Shown: piece by piece, positions 36,845 through 39,710 of the stretch
How positions within the stretch are numbered: the stretch's first letter is position 1
Layout of the letters: each line of letters begins with the position of its first letter
Source of the DNA: Paulinella micropora
Lineage: Eukaryota > Cercozoa > Imbricatea > Euglyphida
Assembly (NCBI GenBank): GCA_009731375.1
Contig: BJOX01000179.1
Location: 547,725-587,434, forward strand
Reading direction: 5' to 3'
DNA: 39,710 bases
Notes under the pieces: generated by a model
Database searches by the model: none
Told to the model about the DNA's origin: nothing
What the model saw: only the letters and a program-made list of their open reading frames with translations
Position numbers and translations under genes: made by a program

Positions 36845-37005
36845 AAGCAGTCTTTTCCAAATTCCCGGCATGACTCTAAGGGGAAGCGCCTGTGATTTCC
36901 GTCGCTGGAACACTTTCTGCCCCTCAACCTTATACTGACTTGGGCACGCCGAGGTTGGAGTACAAGAAGTCTGCTGGCACAAAGGCATGGTACGCTAGAT
37001 ACCAG
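36845..37005. other. Spacer without recognised gene
   Basis: Short frames occur on both strands but show no domain. Nothing further is seen. Confidence 0.5.
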
Positions 37006-37269
37006 TTAGTGACTATACTTATGGCCTTGTTGGAGAGCCTGGCCCAGGCCTTCCACTAGTGCCCAAAACACTAGCAGGCTTGTCACCAAGCCTTTTATCA
37101 TTGCACGTCTTGTGGCAGACAGCCAGTACGGACGCGACAGTTGTCGATCTATATGAAGGAGCTTAGAATTCTCGGTGTACTTCTCTTCATCTTCTTCTTC
37201 TTCTTCTTGTCTCACGTTTGTTTCGAATGCAGATAGCTGGCGCATTGGTCTTGGCAGGAACTCGGCCAT
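37006..37269 (-). CDS. Possible small tail-anchored membrane protein
   Basis: From the in-frame ATG at 37269 a frame of 87 residues runs to the stop at 37006-37008. It starts MAEFLPRPMRQLSAFE, has an acidic patch (EEEEEDEEKYTEN) coded by a (CTT)n stretch and, near the end, a helix (GLVTSLLVFWALVEGLGQAL) that would suit a tail anchor. No homologue comes to mind. The frame extends upstream without ATG. It may be chance, because a low-complexity tract keeps it open. Confidence 0.3.
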   Translation of the reverse strand: MAEFLPRPMRQLSAFETNVRQEEEEEDEEKYTENSKLLHIDRQLSRPYWLSATRRAMIKGLVTSLLVFWALVEGLGQALQQGHKYSH

Positions 37270-37505
37270 CAGGGCACTGAACGACCAAAAATGAGACAAG
37301 AAGAAAAAAAGGAAATACAAAAATAGCTACGCTCCGGCCCCCCCCCCCTTTTTCTGGCTAGCTCAACAGATGCGCTGTTCCTCTCCCCCTCCCCCCCTTC
37401 CCCACACACCAAACTCCAGCCACTGCAAAACGACCGACGAGAGGAGGCAGGAGGGAAGGGGAGAAGGGTGTATGAAGAACGGAAGGCCAGGGCAAGAATT
37501 GCGAA
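37270..37505. other. Upstream region of the GT25 gene, C/T-rich
   Basis: A C10 run (about 37339-37348), further C runs and GGAGGCAGGAGGGAAGGG occur before ATG 37506. This kind of C- and G-rich leader recurs ahead of other genes in the window. No gene is seen. Confidence 0.5.
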
Positions 37506-38261
37506 ATGGCCCAGCTACAACCGCAAATGAAAGCTTGCGTAAGCAGGCCACAGTCGGGCTTTGTGTGCAGTGCCGCCTTCTTGGCGGCCTGTGCGCTGGT
37601 CACTGTGCTGCGGCCTCCGCTCCACACAGATCATGCAGCCCCGAACTACATCGTCTTCGTGCTATCAGTAGCCGACCATGGCTCGTGGCGCGCCAACAAC
37701 TCGCGACAGTTGTGCCAGGTTTTCCGCGACGCGGGCCGCCACTGTGTCGTGTGGCACGGGGTCGACGCGCGACAGCTGACGACAGTGGCATCACTGCAAG
37801 TGCGCGGGTGGGTAAACGCCAAAGGGCTGTCGCGCAAGGAGTACGCCCTGGCGCTGTCGCACGTGTGGCTGTGGGAGCACGCACTCGCCGAGGTTTGTAA
37901 CACGGTCAACAACAGCATACTCATCCTGGAGGACGATGCCCTGCTCTCTGACACTGCCAACATAGAACTTCTGCTCAAGACCAACACCGCACGCTGGGAC
38001 CTGATCATGCTGTACACCAAAGTACGCGGCCGCCGCCTCGCCTGGGACAGGGTCGCGGTCGCGCCCGGGCTGTTCCGCTCTTTGGCCGGCGACCACACGT
38101 CCGGCACGGTGGCACTGCTGTACCGGTGCGAGGCGCTCGCCTACCTGCGCGCGCGCTTGCCCGTGCGTGGCGCAATCGACATGTGGCTGGGCTGGCAAGC
38201 AAACCCCCTGCACAATTTCCGCTTCCTCGCCGCCATCCCTAACATAGTAAATCACTCTTAA
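37506..38261 (+). CDS. GT25-type glycosyltransferase, type II membrane protein
   Basis: ATG 37506 opens 251 residues. After a short cytosolic part comes one anchor helix (GFVCSAAFLAACALVTVL, about residues 19-36). The catalytic domain shows the GT25 (LPS/collagen galactosyltransferase-type) pattern: NYIVFVLSVADHG with a later GVDARQL, then KEYALALSHVWLWEHAL and the acidic motif SILILEDDALLS. Near the end is SGTVALLYRCEALAYL, like the conserved acceptor region. Family members use UDP- or other nucleotide sugars and metal held by the acidic motif. The anchor indicates a Golgi or ER lumen enzyme. It is shorter than collagen galactosyltransferases and closer in size to bacterial-type and viral members. 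TAA is at 38259-38261. The sugar and acceptor are unknown. Confidence 0.7.
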   Translation: MAQLQPQMKACVSRPQSGFVCSAAFLAACALVTVLRPPLHTDHAAPNYIVFVLSVADHGSWRANNSRQLCQVFRDAGRHCVVWHGVDARQLTTVASLQVRGWVNAKGLSRKEYALALSHVWLWEHALAEVCNTVNNSILILEDDALLSDTANIELLLKTNTARWDLIMLYTKVRGRRLAWDRVAVAPGLFRSLAGDHTSGTVALLYRCEALAYLRARLPVRGAIDMWLGWQANPLHNFRFLAAIPNIVNHS

Positions 38262-38329
38262 GTACGTTAACAGAGCAGAGAGAAAGAGGGGGAGAGAAAG
38301 TGAGTGAGAGGGGGAGTGGCAACAAGGGA

Positions 38330-39680
38330 AAAAAATGTTCCCCGCCCGCCCCCGTTTTCCCCAAAAACTTTCTCTGGCTACACAGACGTTGCCGAAATGT
38401 CCTTCACTGAAAAAAAATTTTTAGTTGTCTACCGGTTTGACGGTGAACTTCGCGCCAATTGCACAGGCACCGGATTTTACGGACACATTGTTTTTTGCCG
38501 CAAATTGCGGCAACGCAATAATTTTTTTTTAATGAAGGACATTTCGGCAATAAATGTTGAGCAACAGAAAAACTTTCGGGAGACGAGGGCGGGCGGGGAA
38601 TTTTTTTGCACCTTTTAATTTTTTTCCCCGCCCGACGCCGTCTCCCGAAAATTTTTCTCTGGCTAAATTTCCAGTGCCGAAATGTCCTTTGCAAACAAAA
38701 AATTTTTTTTCATTGGTTTCGATTTTGTGGTGAATTTCGCGGCACCTGTGAAAAACGCCGCAATTTGTGGACACTGCAGATCGACCGCAAATTCCGGCAA
38801 CGCAATAAAATCTTTTTTAATGAAGGACATTTCGGCAATAAATGTTGAGCAACAGAAAAATTTTCGGGAGCCGACGGCGGGCGGGGAATTTTTTTGCACC
38901 TTTTAATTTTTTCCCCGCCCGACGCCGTCTCCCGAAAATTTTCTCTGGCTAAATTTCCAGTGCCGAAATGTCCTTTGCAAAAATTTTTTTTTTATTGGTT
39001 TCGATTTTGTGGTGAATTTCGCGGCACCTGTGAAAAACGCCGCAATTTGTGGACACTGCAGATCGACCGCAAATTGCGGCAACGCAATAAAATCTTTTTT
39101 AATGAAGGACATTTCGGCAATAAATGTTGAGCTACAGAAAATTTTTCGGGAGCCGAGGGCGGGCGGGGAATTTTTTTTGCACCTTTTAATTTTTTTCCCG
39201 CCCGACGCCGTCTCCCGAAAATTTTCTCTGGCTAAATTTCCAGTGCCGAAATGTCCTTTGCAAAAAAAATTTTTTTTCATTGGTTTCGATTTTGTGGTGA
39301 ATTTCGCGGCACCTGTGAAAAACGCCGCAATTTGTGGACACTGCAGATCGACCGCAAATTGCGGCAACGCAATAAAATTTTTTTAATGAAGGACATTTCG
39401 GCAATAAATGTTGAGCAACAGAAAATTTTTCGGGAGCCGAGGGCGGGCGGGGAATTTTTTTTGCACCTTTTAATTTTTTCCCTGCCCGACGCCGTCTCCC
39501 AAAAAATTTTCTCTGGCTAAATTTCCAGTGCCGAAATGTCCTTTGCAAAAAAATTTTTTCATTGATTTCATAATTCGGTGAATTTCGCGACAAATGCCAC
39601 AGGCGCCGATAATTACGGACAATTGCACTTTTACCGCAATTTTCGGCTCTTTTCCCTGATCCCGGTCTTGCCTTTTTTTG
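38330..39680. repeat. Hairpin repeat array 2 (four ~285-bp units)
   Basis: This is the same family as 31739-33000. AGGACATTTCGG occurs at 38536, 38824, 39106 and 39390 (spacing 288, 282 and 284). Here the arms read GACGCCGTCTCCCGAAAATT where array 1 has GACCTCGTTTCCCG, and the units are closer to each other than to array 1, which suggests local homogenisation. The array ends near CCCTGATCCCGGTCTTGCC, matching the inverted end of the short element at 30297-30416. Open frames inside are artefacts of the repeat. A G-rich and (GA)n stretch closes the window. Confidence 0.85.
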
Positions 39681-39710
39681 GGGGGGGGGAAGAGAGAGAG
39701 AGAACAGACG

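Overview
The window looks like a rough draft contig from a compact, probably unicellular eukaryote genome, possibly carrying a block derived from a large DNA virus. The signs are: spliceosomal-type introns of about 70 nt with GT-AG ends, a CTAAT-like branch site and a T-rich acceptor; AATAAA poly(A) signals within or a few bases after stop codons; mostly intronless genes on both strands; microsatellites; and many homopolymer C/G tracts next to N gaps. I cannot name the species. Several genes are broken by single indels, and the flanks of two N gaps are repeated on both sides, so some apparent pseudogenes are probably assembly errors.

Layout. (1) About 400-10155 is a striking C/A-rich, T-poor block on the + strand. 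It carries a decayed ubiquitin-specific-protease (USP) domain, half of an AlkB-type 2-oxoglutarate/iron dioxygenase, a decayed Ulp1-like cysteine-peptidase candidate, a long Pro/Ser/Lys-rich open frame and a second USP-type domain in the -1 frame. It looks like a retroelement or RNA-virus-like polyprotein, but I see no polymerase. (2) 10447-15461 is a second, compositionally different multidomain gene in three frames: two GRF zinc fingers, an OTU-like fold whose catalytic Cys position reads Phe, a large unrecognised core, a very long Glu-rich tract and a basic Cys/His tail. (3) 15462-18454 holds tandem repeats, AT-rich sequence, an unrecognised minus-strand gene with one in-frame TGA and the start of a membrane protein cut by a gap. 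(4) 19026-23360 holds tandem MSV199-like plus HNH genes, each with the same intron, each frameshifted in a different place, plus a gap-flank duplicate.

(5) 23450-38261 is a dense cluster: an ankyrin-type protein, an F-box/LRR protein, a two-pass membrane protein, a GT34-type glycosyltransferase, a cyclin-box protein, a secreted Cys-rich protein with a GPI-like tail, a large six-hairpin-type putative glycan-active protein with a membrane tail after an in-frame TGA, a divergently transcribed GH105/GH88-like hydrolase, a possible small tail-anchored protein and a GT25-type glycosyltransferase. Four of these suggest glycan building or remodelling in the secretory pathway; the ankyrin, F-box and cyclin proteins would fit control of ubiquitination and cell cycle. 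(6) Two arrays of a ~285-bp repeat, each unit with two inverted-repeat hairpins, bracket the glycan genes at 31739-33000 and 38330-39680. A short relative with inverted ends lies at 30297-30416.
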